64,000 nucleotides of DNA from positions 3,375,501-3,439,500 of the forward strand of contig NZ_CP084752.1 of the NCBI RefSeq assembly GCF_020535545.1. Reading direction: 5' to 3'. Origin of the DNA: Roseateles sp. XES5. Its GTDB lineage: Bacteria > Pseudomonadota > Alphaproteobacteria > Rhizobiales > Rhizobiaceae. The notes beneath the pieces are model-generated. The model saw only the letters and a program-made list of their open reading frames with translations. It searched no databases and had not been told where the DNA came from. The position numbers and the translations under genes were made by a program. Below are positions 56,731 to 64,000 of the stretch, in pieces. Every line of letters begins with the position of its first letter. The first letter of the stretch is position 1.

Positions 56731-57488
56731 ACGTCGAGGCGATCAAGTCCATTTACGCATTCGAGATGGCGCGCACGCGCCGCACGCTGCTGCAGAGCAT
56801 CGTCTCGCCCGTCATCACCACCTCGCTCTATTTCATCGTTTTCGGTGCGGCCATCGGCTCGCGCATGCAGGAGGTGCAGGGCGTGTCCTATGGCGCGTTC
56901 ATCGCGCCCGGCCTCATCATGCTGACGCTGCTCAACCAATGCATCGGCAACGGCTCCTTCGGCATCTACTTCCCGAAATTCACCGGCACGATCTACGAAA
57001 TCCTCTCGTCGCCCATTTCGATGATCGAGATCGTCATCGGCTATGTCGGGGCGGCGGCGACCAAGGGGCTGATCGTCGGCACGATCATCCTCATCACCGC
57101 CTCGCTCTTCGTCGACATATCGATCAAGCATCCCTTCATGATGGTGCTGTTCTTCGTGCTGACGGCCGTCAGCTTCTCGCTGTTCGGCTTCATGATCGGC
57201 ATCTGGGCGAAGGATTTCGAGCAGCTCAACCTCTTCCCGATGCTGATCATCCCGCCGCTGGTCTTCCTCGGCGGCAGTTTCTATTCCATCGAGATGCTGC
57301 CGCCCTTCTGGCAGACCGTCAGCCATTTCAACCCCGTGCTCTATCTCGTCTCGGGCTTCCGCTGGAGCTTCTACGAAATCGCCGACGTGAACCCGGTCGT
57401 CAGCCTCCTGACGGTGCTCGGCTTCCTCGTCGTGTGCCTGTCGATCACGGCATGGATCTTCAGGACCGGCTACAAGCTGAAGAACTGA
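56727..57488 (+). CDS. ABC-2-type exporter permease (YadH-like)
   Basis: This 253-aa membrane protein has six spans and the ABC-2 signature [22 protein letters not shown] near residues 180-200. ATGA overlap with the ATPase gene and GGGAGAGGG before the start indicate coupled translation. The substrate could be a lipid, polysaccharide or drug; the sequence does not tell. Confidence 0.92.
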   Translation: MNVEAIKSIYAFEMARTRRTLLQSIVSPVITTSLYFIVFGAAIGSRMQEVQGVSYGAFIAPGLIMLTLLNQCIGNGSFGIYFPKFTGTIYEILSSPISMIEIVIGYVGAAATKGLIVGTIILITASLFVDISIKHPFMMVLFFVLTAVSFSLFGFMIGIWAKDFEQLNLFPMLIIPPLVFLGGSFYSIEMLPPFWQTVSHFNPVLYLVSGFRWSFYEIADVNPVVSLLTVLGFLVVCLSITAWIFRTGYKLKN

Positions 57489-57498
57489 GGGCAGGGCG

Positions 57499-58068
57499 AT
57501 GACGGGCGGAGATCGCCTGGCGGCGCTGCGGCAGGCCTTCATCGAGGGCCTTTCCCGCGCGCTCGACCGCTTGCCGCCGGACGGAACGGTCTATGCCATC
57601 GCGGTCGATCCCGGCGATCTCTACGACCGGGCGTTTCTCTATGCCAACACGCTGGAGGTCCTGCCGGACGCTTCGGCGGCGATGGATCACCTCGCCCTCA
57701 AATGGTCGATTGCCGACTGGCAGTATCAGGGGTTCGCGGCGGACGCTCTCGACGGGTTCAACGACAGGCTTGCGGCGATGACTGGCGATCCCTATGCGCT
57801 TGGTCCCGCAGCGCTGGATGCACACTGCCTGAGGATGCAGGGCTTCTATGTCGAGGCGCTGTCCTCGCCCGTCGTCCAGGACATCCTCTCCACGCGGTTC
57901 GCCGCCGCCCGGCCCCTGCTCGGGCTGTTGTGGACCGACCAGTCCGACGAGGACATGGTGGCCTTCGTCGAGAAACTGAACCCGCCCGACAGGGCGGCGC
58001 GCTTTGCGGAGGACCTGCGGCGGCTGCGTCAGTTGCAGCAGGACGACCTTTCAGCGCTGGACCCTTGA
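57499..58068 (+). CDS. Unknown soluble protein (possibly DUF4303-like)
   Basis: The 189-aa acidic protein has no signal peptide or membrane helix. VYAIAVDPGDLYDRAFLYANT and LKWSIADWQYQG recall DUF4303-type proteins, but I am not certain. It is 10 bases after the ABC permease gene and may be in its operon. No catalytic residues can be proposed. Confidence 0.6.
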   Translation: MTGGDRLAALRQAFIEGLSRALDRLPPDGTVYAIAVDPGDLYDRAFLYANTLEVLPDASAAMDHLALKWSIADWQYQGFAADALDGFNDRLAAMTGDPYALGPAALDAHCLRMQGFYVEALSSPVVQDILSTRFAAARPLLGLLWTDQSDEDMVAFVEKLNPPDRAARFAEDLRRLRQLQQDDLSALDP

Positions 58069-58146
58069 CGACTCCCCGGCGCGGTTGACCGTGCCGTGCG
58101 GCCCTTTTATGCCTCGGGCAAGATCCATTGCGGTACGAGGCAAACC

Positions 58147-59334
58147 ATGGCGGCATCCGCTGTTCCGAAGACGGTCTGGGTGCTCGGCGTCGTCAGCCTG
58201 CTGATGGATGTCTCCTCGGAAATGGTGCAGACGCTGCTGCCGTTCTACCTGGTCAGCGGCCTTGGTGTCTCCGCGCTGTTCGTCGGCTTCATCGAGGGCC
58301 TGTCGGTCGCCGTCGCGACCGTGACCAAGTTCTTTTCCGGTGTTCTCGCCGACCGCATGGCGCAGCGCAAACCGCTCGCGGTGCTCGGCTATGGCCTCGG
58401 GGCGCTGTCCAAGCTGATCTTCCCGCTCGCCACCTCCATCGGCTGGATCGTGGCGGCCAAGGCCGTCGACCGCGTCGGCAAGGGCATTCGCGGCACGCCG
58501 CGCGATGCGCTGATCGCCGACGTGACGCCGCCGGAACTGCGGGGGGCGAGCTTCGGGCTGCGCAAGTCGCTGGATACGGTGGGCGGCTTCCTCGGGCCGC
58601 TAGCCGCCATCGGACTGATGATCGTGCTCGGCGGCGACGTGCTCGCCATCTACTGGATCGCCGTCGTGCCCGCCTTCCTGGCGGTGCTGCTGCTGATCGT
58701 CGGGGTCCGCGAGCCGAAGACGCCGTTTCATGCCGGTGCCGGCGGTCCGCCGCGCCTTGCCGATATCCTCCGGCTCAACGGCGCCGTCTGGCTGGTGATC
58801 GCCGCCGCCTCGCTGCTGACGCTGGCGCGGTTCAGCGAGGCCTTCCTGCTTTTGAAATCGCAGGAGGCGGGGTTCGCGCCGGCCTGGATCCCCATCACCA
58901 TGGTGATCATGCATGCGGTCTATGGCCTGACGGCCTATCCGGTCGGCCGGCTTTCCGACCGCATCGGGCGGTCGGGCCTGCTGCTCGGCAGCCTCGTCGT
59001 GCTGGTCGCCGCCTATCTGGTGCTGGCGGCTGCGCAATCCGTCGGCCTGTTCCTCGCCGGCATCGTGCTCTGGGGGCTGCATATGGGACTGTCGCAGGGG
59101 CTGCTGGCGACGCTGATCGCCGATACGGCCCCGAAGAGCCTCAAGGGCACGGCCTTCGGCGTCTTCAACCTGATGACCGGGCTGACGGTGCTCGTCGGGA
59201 ATGTCGCGGCCGGCTGGCTCTGGGATGCCCATGGATCGGGCGCGACCTTCCTGGCCGGCGCCGGCCTCTCGACCGTCACCATCCTTGTCGCCGCGCCGAT
59301 GCTGCTGGCGGTACGGGTCAAGCCGGCGGCATAG
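58147..59334 (+). CDS. MFS transporter
   Basis: This 395-aa major facilitator protein has about 12 spans, the loop 2-3 motif GVLADRMAQRKPLA and the corresponding C-half motif VGRLSDRIGRSG. DRVGKGIRGTPRDALIADVTP after helix 4 marks the YfcJ/arabinose-efflux-like branch. The transported compound is unknown. The start at 58147 has CGAGG upstream. The gene ends 6 bases from the convergent protease gene. Confidence 0.9.
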   Translation: MAASAVPKTVWVLGVVSLLMDVSSEMVQTLLPFYLVSGLGVSALFVGFIEGLSVAVATVTKFFSGVLADRMAQRKPLAVLGYGLGALSKLIFPLATSIGWIVAAKAVDRVGKGIRGTPRDALIADVTPPELRGASFGLRKSLDTVGGFLGPLAAIGLMIVLGGDVLAIYWIAVVPAFLAVLLLIVGVREPKTPFHAGAGGPPRLADILRLNGAVWLVIAAASLLTLARFSEAFLLLKSQEAGFAPAWIPITMVIMHAVYGLTAYPVGRLSDRIGRSGLLLGSLVVLVAAYLVLAAAQSVGLFLAGIVLWGLHMGLSQGLLATLIADTAPKSLKGTAFGVFNLMTGLTVLVGNVAAGWLWDAHGSGATFLAGAGLSTVTILVAAPMLLAVRVKPAA

Positions 59335-59340
59335 GCGGCA

Positions 59341-60039
59341 TCAATCCTTCAGGCGCAGTTCGTCGCGGGTAATCTCGATGGAGCCGAGCGTTTCGAGGAA
59401 GCTCATGCCGAGCAGGCTCTGCTCGAGCCGCCCCTGTTCCGTGACCATGCCTCGAACGGTGCCGCGGACGATGGGGCCGATGGCAACCTCGCGCAGCGTT
59501 ACGGGGGCGGCGAGCGCCCGGCCGTTGGCGGTGGAGACGTCGATGGAGAAGACGAGATTGCCGGGATCGACGCCGAGGCGCATGGCATCCTCATAGGACA
59601 GCACCACCGAGCTTGCGCCGGTATCCACCAGCATGCGCAGCGGCGTGCCGTCGATGGTGACATCCGCCTCGAAATGGCCGGAGACGCCCTTGTGAATGAC
59701 GAGGATCTGCTCGCCACCGGCATTGGTCGTCACCACCGCGCGGCCGGGGATGAGGCCTGCGGTGAGGCGGTTGCCGATCTCCTGCAGGTCGAAGCGGTAG
59801 AGATAGCCCGTGACGAGGACGAGGATGATCAGCAGCCAGATGCCGGCCTGGCGCAGGCTTTCACCGATCTGCCGCCGGCCGGCGAGAACCCCTGCCGCCA
59901 TCATCGTGGCGATGGCCGACAGCGTGACGAGACGGCCGAAATCGTTGTTGTCCATCCCCATCGTGCGGCCGCTGTCATGGTTGAGGATCAGGGCAGCAAG
60001 GCCGACGGCGAGGATGCCGAGAAGGATGTAGAGCCTCAT
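59341..60039 (-). CDS. Membrane-anchored retropepsin-like aspartic protease
   Basis: The 232-aa protein has three predicted N-terminal helices (about 3-20, 36-55 and 66-82) and a clan-AA protease domain with the catalytic D139-T-G-A (LVDTGASSVVLS) and the later LLGMSFLETLGSIEI flap-like end. This fits the TIGR02281-type family. As a single-domain retropepsin it must dimerise. It overlaps the DUF1289 gene by 4 bases (ATGA), so the two are coupled. Confidence 0.88.
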   Translation of the reverse strand: MRLYILLGILAVGLAALILNHDSGRTMGMDNNDFGRLVTLSAIATMMAAGVLAGRRQIGESLRQAGIWLLIILVLVTGYLYRFDLQEIGNRLTAGLIPGRAVVTTNAGGEQILVIHKGVSGHFEADVTIDGTPLRMLVDTGASSVVLSYEDAMRLGVDPGNLVFSIDVSTANGRALAAPVTLREVAIGPIVRGTVRGMVTEQGRLEQSLLGMSFLETLGSIEITRDELRLKD

Positions 60040-60257
60040 GCCTCGTCCCGCTCCCGCGCCATGCGGCTACGGCGCGTTTCGCGCCGCGGCTTGCGCTCGA
60101 CGGTGGCAAGGCGGGCGGGCAGTTCGGCCATGATGGTGCGGCGCTCTTCGGACGTATAGAGCGTCCAGCCGCCGATTTCCTCGCGCGTGCGTCCGCAGCC
60201 GAAGCAATAGCCGGTCACCATGTCGATCGAACAGACGAGAATGCAGGGCGATTCCAT
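60036..60257 (-). CDS. DUF1289 small cysteine-rich protein
   Basis: The 73-aa protein has C5-x3-C9 and C18-x2-C21 (SPCILVCSID, GYCFGCGRT), followed by an EI-x-W motif (EEIGGW) and a basic tail. This is the DUF1289 pattern, likely binding zinc or an iron-sulfur cluster. The role is unknown. It is the first gene of a two-gene unit with the retropepsin. Confidence 0.88.
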   Translation of the reverse strand: MESPCILVCSIDMVTGYCFGCGRTREEIGGWTLYTSEERRTIMAELPARLATVERKPRRETRRSRMARERDEA

Positions 60258-60294
60258 CGCGGCTCCAGTCGGTTGTCCTTCCTATATCGGCGGC

Positions 60295-61080
60295 TCAGAG
60301 CGCCAAGGCAAGGGCGAACAGCACGGACATTTCCGCGAGCTGCTGCGTCGCGCCGATCGTATCGCCGGTATGGCCGCCGATCTTGCGCATGGCGATGCGG
60401 TCGAAGGTGAGCACGGCAATGATCGCAGCGGCAAGGGCAAGCGCGAAGGCGAGCACCGTGCCGTGCGGGAGGAGGAGGAGTGCGGCGATGAGAGCGCCGC
60501 TGGCGAGTGCAAAGGTGGTCGCGCCGCGCTCCGGCTCGCCGACCGAGGCGGCGACGCCGTCGCGGCGGGCCGGCGGCAGCAGCGACCAGTGCCAGACCAT
60601 GGCGGTGCGGCTGGCCGCGGCGACGGCAAGCAGCGCCATGCCGAGCGCCGAGGGCGTGAGGACCGTGGCGAGCGCCGCGATGGCGGCGGCGCGCAGGCCG
60701 AAGGAAAGCACCAGCGCCACCGCGCCGTAGGAGCCGACGCGGCTGTCCTTCATGATGACAAGCGCGCTCTCGCGGTCGCGCCCGCCGCCGATGCCGTCGG
60801 CGCTGTCGGACAGGCCATCCTCGTGCAGCGCGCCCGTGACGAGCACCTGCAGGGCGAGCGTCGCGAAGGCGAGGAGGGCGGGCGGGGCGTGAAAGGCCGA
60901 AAGCACGGCCGCGAGCGCCGCCGCCGGCAGCACGATCAGCACGCCGGCCAAAGGAAAGGCCCGGACCGCCCGTGACAGGCGTCCGTCATGGCCGATGAAA
61001 TGGCGCTGCGGTACCGGCACGCGCGACAGGAACGCGACCGAACGGGCGGTGTCGTCGATGAAATCCTGGATGGCGGTCAC
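60295..61080 (-). CDS. cobS: Cobalamin synthase CobS (adenosylcobinamide-GDP ribazoletransferase)
   Basis: This 261-aa membrane enzyme joins adenosylcobinamide-GDP and alpha-ribazole (phosphate) in the last steps of B12 synthesis. The signature is HEDGLSDSADGIGGGRDRE (aspartates for Mg), and several hydrophobic helices follow. The start is the GTG at 61080 (VTAIQDFIDD). It diverges from cobT, which makes its ribazole substrate. No cobalamin riboswitch is visible in the 231-base gap. Confidence 0.94.
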   Translation of the reverse strand: MTAIQDFIDDTARSVAFLSRVPVPQRHFIGHDGRLSRAVRAFPLAGVLIVLPAAALAAVLSAFHAPPALLAFATLALQVLVTGALHEDGLSDSADGIGGGRDRESALVIMKDSRVGSYGAVALVLSFGLRAAAIAALATVLTPSALGMALLAVAAASRTAMVWHWSLLPPARRDGVAASVGEPERGATTFALASGALIAALLLLPHGTVLAFALALAAAIIAVLTFDRIAMRKIGGHTGDTIGATQQLAEMSVLFALALAL

Positions 61081-61200
61081 TCTCGGCCCCTGCTGTTCGC
61101 TCGTTCCGGGGCAAGGGAGCACATCATGCGGTCCATCCCACCCGTAAAGGCGACGCGGACCGCCGCAAATGCGGTTGTCGGATTCGCGCCCTCGCTCTAT

Positions 61201-61256
61201 TAGAGCAGTTCCAGCAAAAGTGCGCAGCGGTTTTGCGCGCGGACCTGCGTAAAAAC
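61201..61256 (+). repeat. TAG-starting hairpin repeat, divergent third member
   Basis: The element reads TAGAGCAGTTCCAGCAAAAG and continues with a G/C spacer, then TTTTGC. It has the architecture of the copies at 37011 and 46859 (TAGAG, six bases, hairpin). The stem GCAAAA (61214-61219) / TTTTGC (61231-61236) keeps pairing although both arms differ from GGAAAA/TTTTCC. Sequences of this type are common between genes in Rhizobiales. Confidence 0.65.
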
Positions 61257-61311
61257 CGACTGACGACACCAAACACCCGCCTTTGAAAGCCCCAAGCAAG
61301 GAATTCCCAAG

Positions 61312-62328
61312 ATGAGTGCCAGCGGCCTGCCGTTCGATGATTTTCGTGAATTGCTGCGCAACCTGCCGGGGCCTGATTCGGCCGCGCTGGTGGCCGCGCG
61401 CGAACGCGATTCGCAGTTGACGAAGCCGCCGGGCGCGCTCGGCCGTCTGGAGGAAATCGCCTTCTGGCTTGCCGCCTGGACCGGTCGTCCGCCGGCCGTC
61501 ACGCGTCCGCTGGTCGCCATCTTCGCCGGCAATCACGGCGTCACCAAGCAGGGCATCACGCCCTATCCGTCCTCCGTCACGGCGCAGATGGTGGAAAACT
61601 TCGCTGCCGGCGGTGCGGCGATCAACCAGATCTGCGTGACGCACGACCTCGGCCTCAAGGTCTTCGATCTCGCGCTCGACTACCCGACCGCCGACATCAC
61701 CGAGGAAGCAGCGCTTTCCGAGCGCGACTGCGCCGCCACCATGGCCTTCGGCATGGAGGCCGTCGCCGGCGGCACGGACCTCATCTGCATCGGCGAGATG
61801 GGCATCGGCAACACGACCATCGCCGCGGCGATCAACCTGGCGCTCTATGGCGGCACGGCGGAAGAATGGGTCGGCCCCGGCACGGGTTCGGAGGGGGACG
61901 TCCTGCAGCGCAAGATCGCGGCCGTGCAGAAGGCCGTCGATCTCCACCGCGACCATCTTTCCGATCCGCTCGAAGTGCTGCGCCGTCTCGGCGGCCGCGA
62001 GATCGCGGCCATGGCCGGTGCGATCCTCGCCGCCCGCATGCAGAAGATCCCCGTCATCATTGACGGCTATGTCGCGACGGCCGCAGGGGCGGTCCTGCGC
62101 GCCGCCAATCCGTCCGCGCTCGACCATTGCCTCATCGGCCACGTTTCGGCCGAGCCGGCGCACATGAAGGCCATCGAGAAGCTCGGCAAGACGCCGCTGC
62201 TCGCGCTGGGCATGCGGCTCGGCGAGGGCACCGGCGCGGCGCTCGCCGCAGGCATCGTCAAGGCGGCCGCGGCCTGCCATTCCGGCATGGCCACCTTCGT
62301 TCAGGCAGGCGTCAGCAACCGCACCTAA
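61312..62328 (+). CDS. cobT: Nicotinate-nucleotide-dimethylbenzimidazole phosphoribosyltransferase CobT
   Basis: This 338-aa enzyme activates the lower ligand of B12 as alpha-ribazole phosphate. Motifs: KPPGALGRLEE near residue 43, FAGNHGV, GEMGIGNTT (about 162-170) and the catalytic-glutamate segment MRLGEGTGAALA near residue 305. It is called CobU in Pseudomonas denitrificans nomenclature. It is divergent from cobS, so both late B12 steps share one intergenic region. Confidence 0.95.
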   Translation: MSASGLPFDDFRELLRNLPGPDSAALVAARERDSQLTKPPGALGRLEEIAFWLAAWTGRPPAVTRPLVAIFAGNHGVTKQGITPYPSSVTAQMVENFAAGGAAINQICVTHDLGLKVFDLALDYPTADITEEAALSERDCAATMAFGMEAVAGGTDLICIGEMGIGNTTIAAAINLALYGGTAEEWVGPGTGSEGDVLQRKIAAVQKAVDLHRDHLSDPLEVLRRLGGREIAAMAGAILAARMQKIPVIIDGYVATAAGAVLRAANPSALDHCLIGHVSAEPAHMKAIEKLGKTPLLALGMRLGEGTGAALAAGIVKAAAACHSGMATFVQAGVSNRT

Positions 62329-62427
62329 CAGCGCGGTCGGCAAAAAGCCGCAATGACATGACGGAAGAGCCCGGCATGCCCGTCATACGGGCATGCGCCA
62401 TCGGGCAGGGAAAGCGGGATTGTAGGA

Positions 62428-62805
62428 ATGGGTCAGGCACCAATCGAGAAAAAGACAGGCTTCAGCCATCTGGTTGCGGCCGCGACCTATTCGGCGGCCG
62501 GCGCGCGCCGGCTGCTCGGCGAATCGGCCTTCCGGCACGAGCTGATCGCCTTCGGCGTCGCCATGGTGCTGTTCACGGTCGTCGGCGCCTCGCTCTTCCA
62601 GTATGTCGCGATGGCGATCCTGTTCCTGCTGATGATCGCCTTCGAGGCGCTGAACACGGCCATCGAGGAGATCGTCGACCGCGTCTCGCCGGAAATCTCG
62701 GAAATGGGCAAACACTCGAAGGACCTCGGTTCCTTCGCCGTCTTCTGCCTGATCATCGCCAACGGCGTCTATGCCGGCTATGTGATGATCGCGGCGTTCC
62801 TTTAG
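62428..62805 (+). CDS. dgkA: Diacylglycerol kinase DgkA
   Basis: This 125-aa inner-membrane trimeric kinase phosphorylates diacylglycerol released, for example, by glucan modification. It has three helices and the family motif [16 protein letters not shown] with [13 protein letters not shown] (catalytic Glu, Lys and Asp). In rhizobia it recycles diacylglycerol from osmoregulated periplasmic glucan synthesis. It follows cobT after 99 bases. Confidence 0.93.
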   Translation: MGQAPIEKKTGFSHLVAAATYSAAGARRLLGESAFRHELIAFGVAMVLFTVVGASLFQYVAMAILFLLMIAFEALNTAIEEIVDRVSPEISEMGKHSKDLGSFAVFCLIIANGVYAGYVMIAAFL

Positions 62806-62930
62806 GCTTCATCGCATTCGGCCCAGACAGGTCTGCCAAGGGTGTTATCCGTGCGCGTGCGTTCGGCCCGTCCTGCTCCGGGTGCGGAAAATCATGACGG
62901 ATTGAACGTTGTGCCGCTGTGGCCTGCGCT

Positions 62931-64000
62931 TCAGGCGAAGCTCTTGCGACGCGGCGCGACGGCCTGCGTTTCGGCGACGGCGGGCAGGCTCTGGAGCACG
63001 CGCTTGGCGGGCAGGATGGCGATGGCCTCGGTGCCCTCGCGCAGCTTGGATTTCAGGATGAATTCGCCGTTGTGCTTGGCGAGGATGGCCTGGACGATGG
63101 GTAGGCCGAGGCCGGTGCCCTGTTCGGCGCTCTTGATGGCGATGGAGCCCTGGCCGAAGGCGGACAGCACGACCGGGATTTCCTCTTCCGGAATGCCGGG
63201 ACCGTTGTCCTTGATGGAGACATATTGCCCGCCGCCGGCCGTCCAGCCGGCCTTGACGATGACCTCACCGCCCTGCGGCGTGAACTTCACGGCATTGGAA
63301 AGCAGGTTCAGAATGACCTGGCGCAGGGCCTTCTCATCCGCCCAGACCGCCGGCATGCCGCTTTCGACCTGCTCGGAAATCGTGATGTTCTTGGCCCGCG
63401 CGCGCAACTGCACCATGCCGATGCAGTCCTCGGCGATATCGACGAGATGGACCGAGTCTTCAGACAGATCGTATTTGCCGGCCTCGATGCGCGAGAGGTC
63501 GAGGATTTCGTTGATGAGGTTGAGGAGGTGCTGGCCGGAGCGGTGGATGTCCGACGTGTATTCCTTGTAGACCGGGTTGTTGAGCGGCCCCAGCACTTCC
63601 GTCGACATGACCTCGGAGAAGCCGATGATGGCGTTCAGCGGCGTGCGCAGCTCATGCGACATGGAGGCGAGGAAGCGGGATTTCGCAAGGTTCGCCTCTT
63701 CGGCGCGGCGGCGGGCCTCGTCGGACATGGATTTGGCCACTTCCAGCTCGGCGATCAGGTCGTCCTTCTCCGACTGCGAGGAGAGCAACTGCGCGCTGGT
63801 GTGGCGCAGGCGATGGGTCATGAAGGCGAGGAAGACGAGGGCGGCGGCAATGATCGCCGTCATACCGATCATTGCCGGGTCTGGACGCAATGCCGTCGAA
63901 GCGGCGAGCGCGATGACGGTGGGCGTGAAGGCGCACAGGATCGCATGCCGCAGCATCAGCGTGCTCATGGCCGTCACGGCGAGCGCGACGAGCAGCGAGG
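62931..64000 (-). CDS. Membrane sensor histidine kinase, PleC/DivJ/PdhS-like (N-terminus beyond the right edge)
   Basis: The frame stays open to the window edge, so the N-terminal residues are missing; an internal GTG at 63977 is not a convincing start. Visible parts are two helices, a coiled coil, a HisKA domain with the phosphorylated histidine in SMSHELRTPLNAIIGFSEVM, and a HATPase with N, G1 (DNGPGIP) and G2 (GTGLGLPI) boxes. The H-box region and EYTSDIHRSGQHLLNLINEILDL are typical of kinases acting on DivK in Rhizobiales. A cell-cycle role is therefore possible but unproven. It is convergent with dgkA. Confidence 0.9.
   Translation of the reverse strand, partial: SLLVALAVTAMSTLMLRHAILCAFTPTVIALAASTALRPDPAMIGMTAIIAAALVFLAFMTHRLRHTSAQLLSSQSEKDDLIAELEVAKSMSDEARRRAEEANLAKSRFLASMSHELRTPLNAIIGFSEVMSTEVLGPLNNPVYKEYTSDIHRSGQHLLNLINEILDLSRIEAGKYDLSEDSVHLVDIAEDCIGMVQLRARAKNITISEQVESGMPAVWADEKALRQVILNLLSNAVKFTPQGGEVIVKAGWTAGGGQYVSIKDNGPGIPEEEIPVVLSAFGQGSIAIKSAEQGTGLGLPIVQAILAKHNGEFILKSKLREGTEAIAILPAKRVLQSLPAVAETQAVAPRRKSFA

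Noticed and set aside
61081..61311. Cobalamin riboswitch between cobS and cobT
   Set aside because: I looked for the B12-box (GCCACTG type) and found none. The gap contains only the short TAG-starting repeat.

Overview
The window is GC-rich DNA from an alphaproteobacterium, almost certainly Rhizobiaceae (Rhizobium/Ensifer/Shinella group; the genus cannot be fixed from the sequence alone). The strongest pointer is the intact acpXL-fabZ-fabF2-fabF1-adh-lpxXL cluster, which makes and attaches the very-long-chain fatty acid of rhizobial lipid A. The fix/cco nomenclature set, an FnrN-type regulator beside hemN, and TAG-anchored intergenic repeats agree with this. I saw no rRNA, tRNA, CRISPR, transposase or phage gene.

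Layout. 0-0.14 kb: start of an FNR-type regulator (minus). 0.3-1.7 kb: hemN behind a perfect FNR box. 1.8-7.2 kb: lipid A VLCFA cluster. 7.4-8.7 kb: PAS protein and hemerythrin. 8.8-12.3 kb: ccoNOQP. 12.4-14.8 kb: diguanylate cyclase, SRPBCC-VOC fusion and AraC regulator on the minus strand, which split the cbb3 locus. 15.0-19.5 kb: ccoGHIS. 19.6-21.1 kb: gnd. 21.2-32.4 kb: LacI regulator diverging from a CUT1 sugar ABC transporter, a GH2 beta-mannosidase and three sugar-modifying enzymes. 32.4-37.0 kb: zinc-starvation locus (COG0523 GTPase, znuA, znuCB-zur) with three visible Zur boxes. 37.2-39.7 kb: gamma-carbonic anhydrase homologue, dusA, J-domain protein. 39.8-41.2 kb: a lone AT-rich gene with a NucS-like PD-ExQ nuclease domain. 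41.2-44.2 kb: uvrB. 44.3-50.7 kb: DUF3137 protein, LysR/quinone-reductase pair, GGDEF-EAL protein, membrane proteins, thioesterase. 50.9-55.2 kb: chemoreceptor, extensin-like lipoprotein, GST, VOC protein. 55.3-55.8 kb: no convincing gene but a strong minus-strand terminator. 55.8-59.3 kb: ABC-2 exporter, unknown protein, MFS transporter. 59.3-64 kb: membrane retropepsin, DUF1289 protein, cobS, cobT, dgkA and a PleC/DivJ-like histidine kinase cut by the window edge.

How the parts work together. Three FNR boxes link the regulator, anaerobic heme synthesis (hemN), the hemerythrin, the cbb3 oxidase and its assembly factors into one microoxic response. Three Zur boxes link zinc uptake, a putative zinc chaperone and, through the znuCB-zur operon, the repressor itself.

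Most notable observations: (1) the lone AT-rich PD-ExQ nuclease gene next to uvrB, a candidate foreign or defence gene; (2) FabF2 of the VLCFA cluster lacks the whole ketosynthase catalytic triad and looks like a chain-length-factor partner of FabF1; (3) a three-copy TAG-starting hairpin repeat with compensatory base changes; (4) short tracts with a different codon dialect inside the most conserved parts of ccoN, the COG0523 gene, uvrB, the EAL gene and the chemoreceptor, which suggests recombination or assembly chimerism; (5) a strong terminator with no gene in front of it at 55.3 kb, a possible small RNA.
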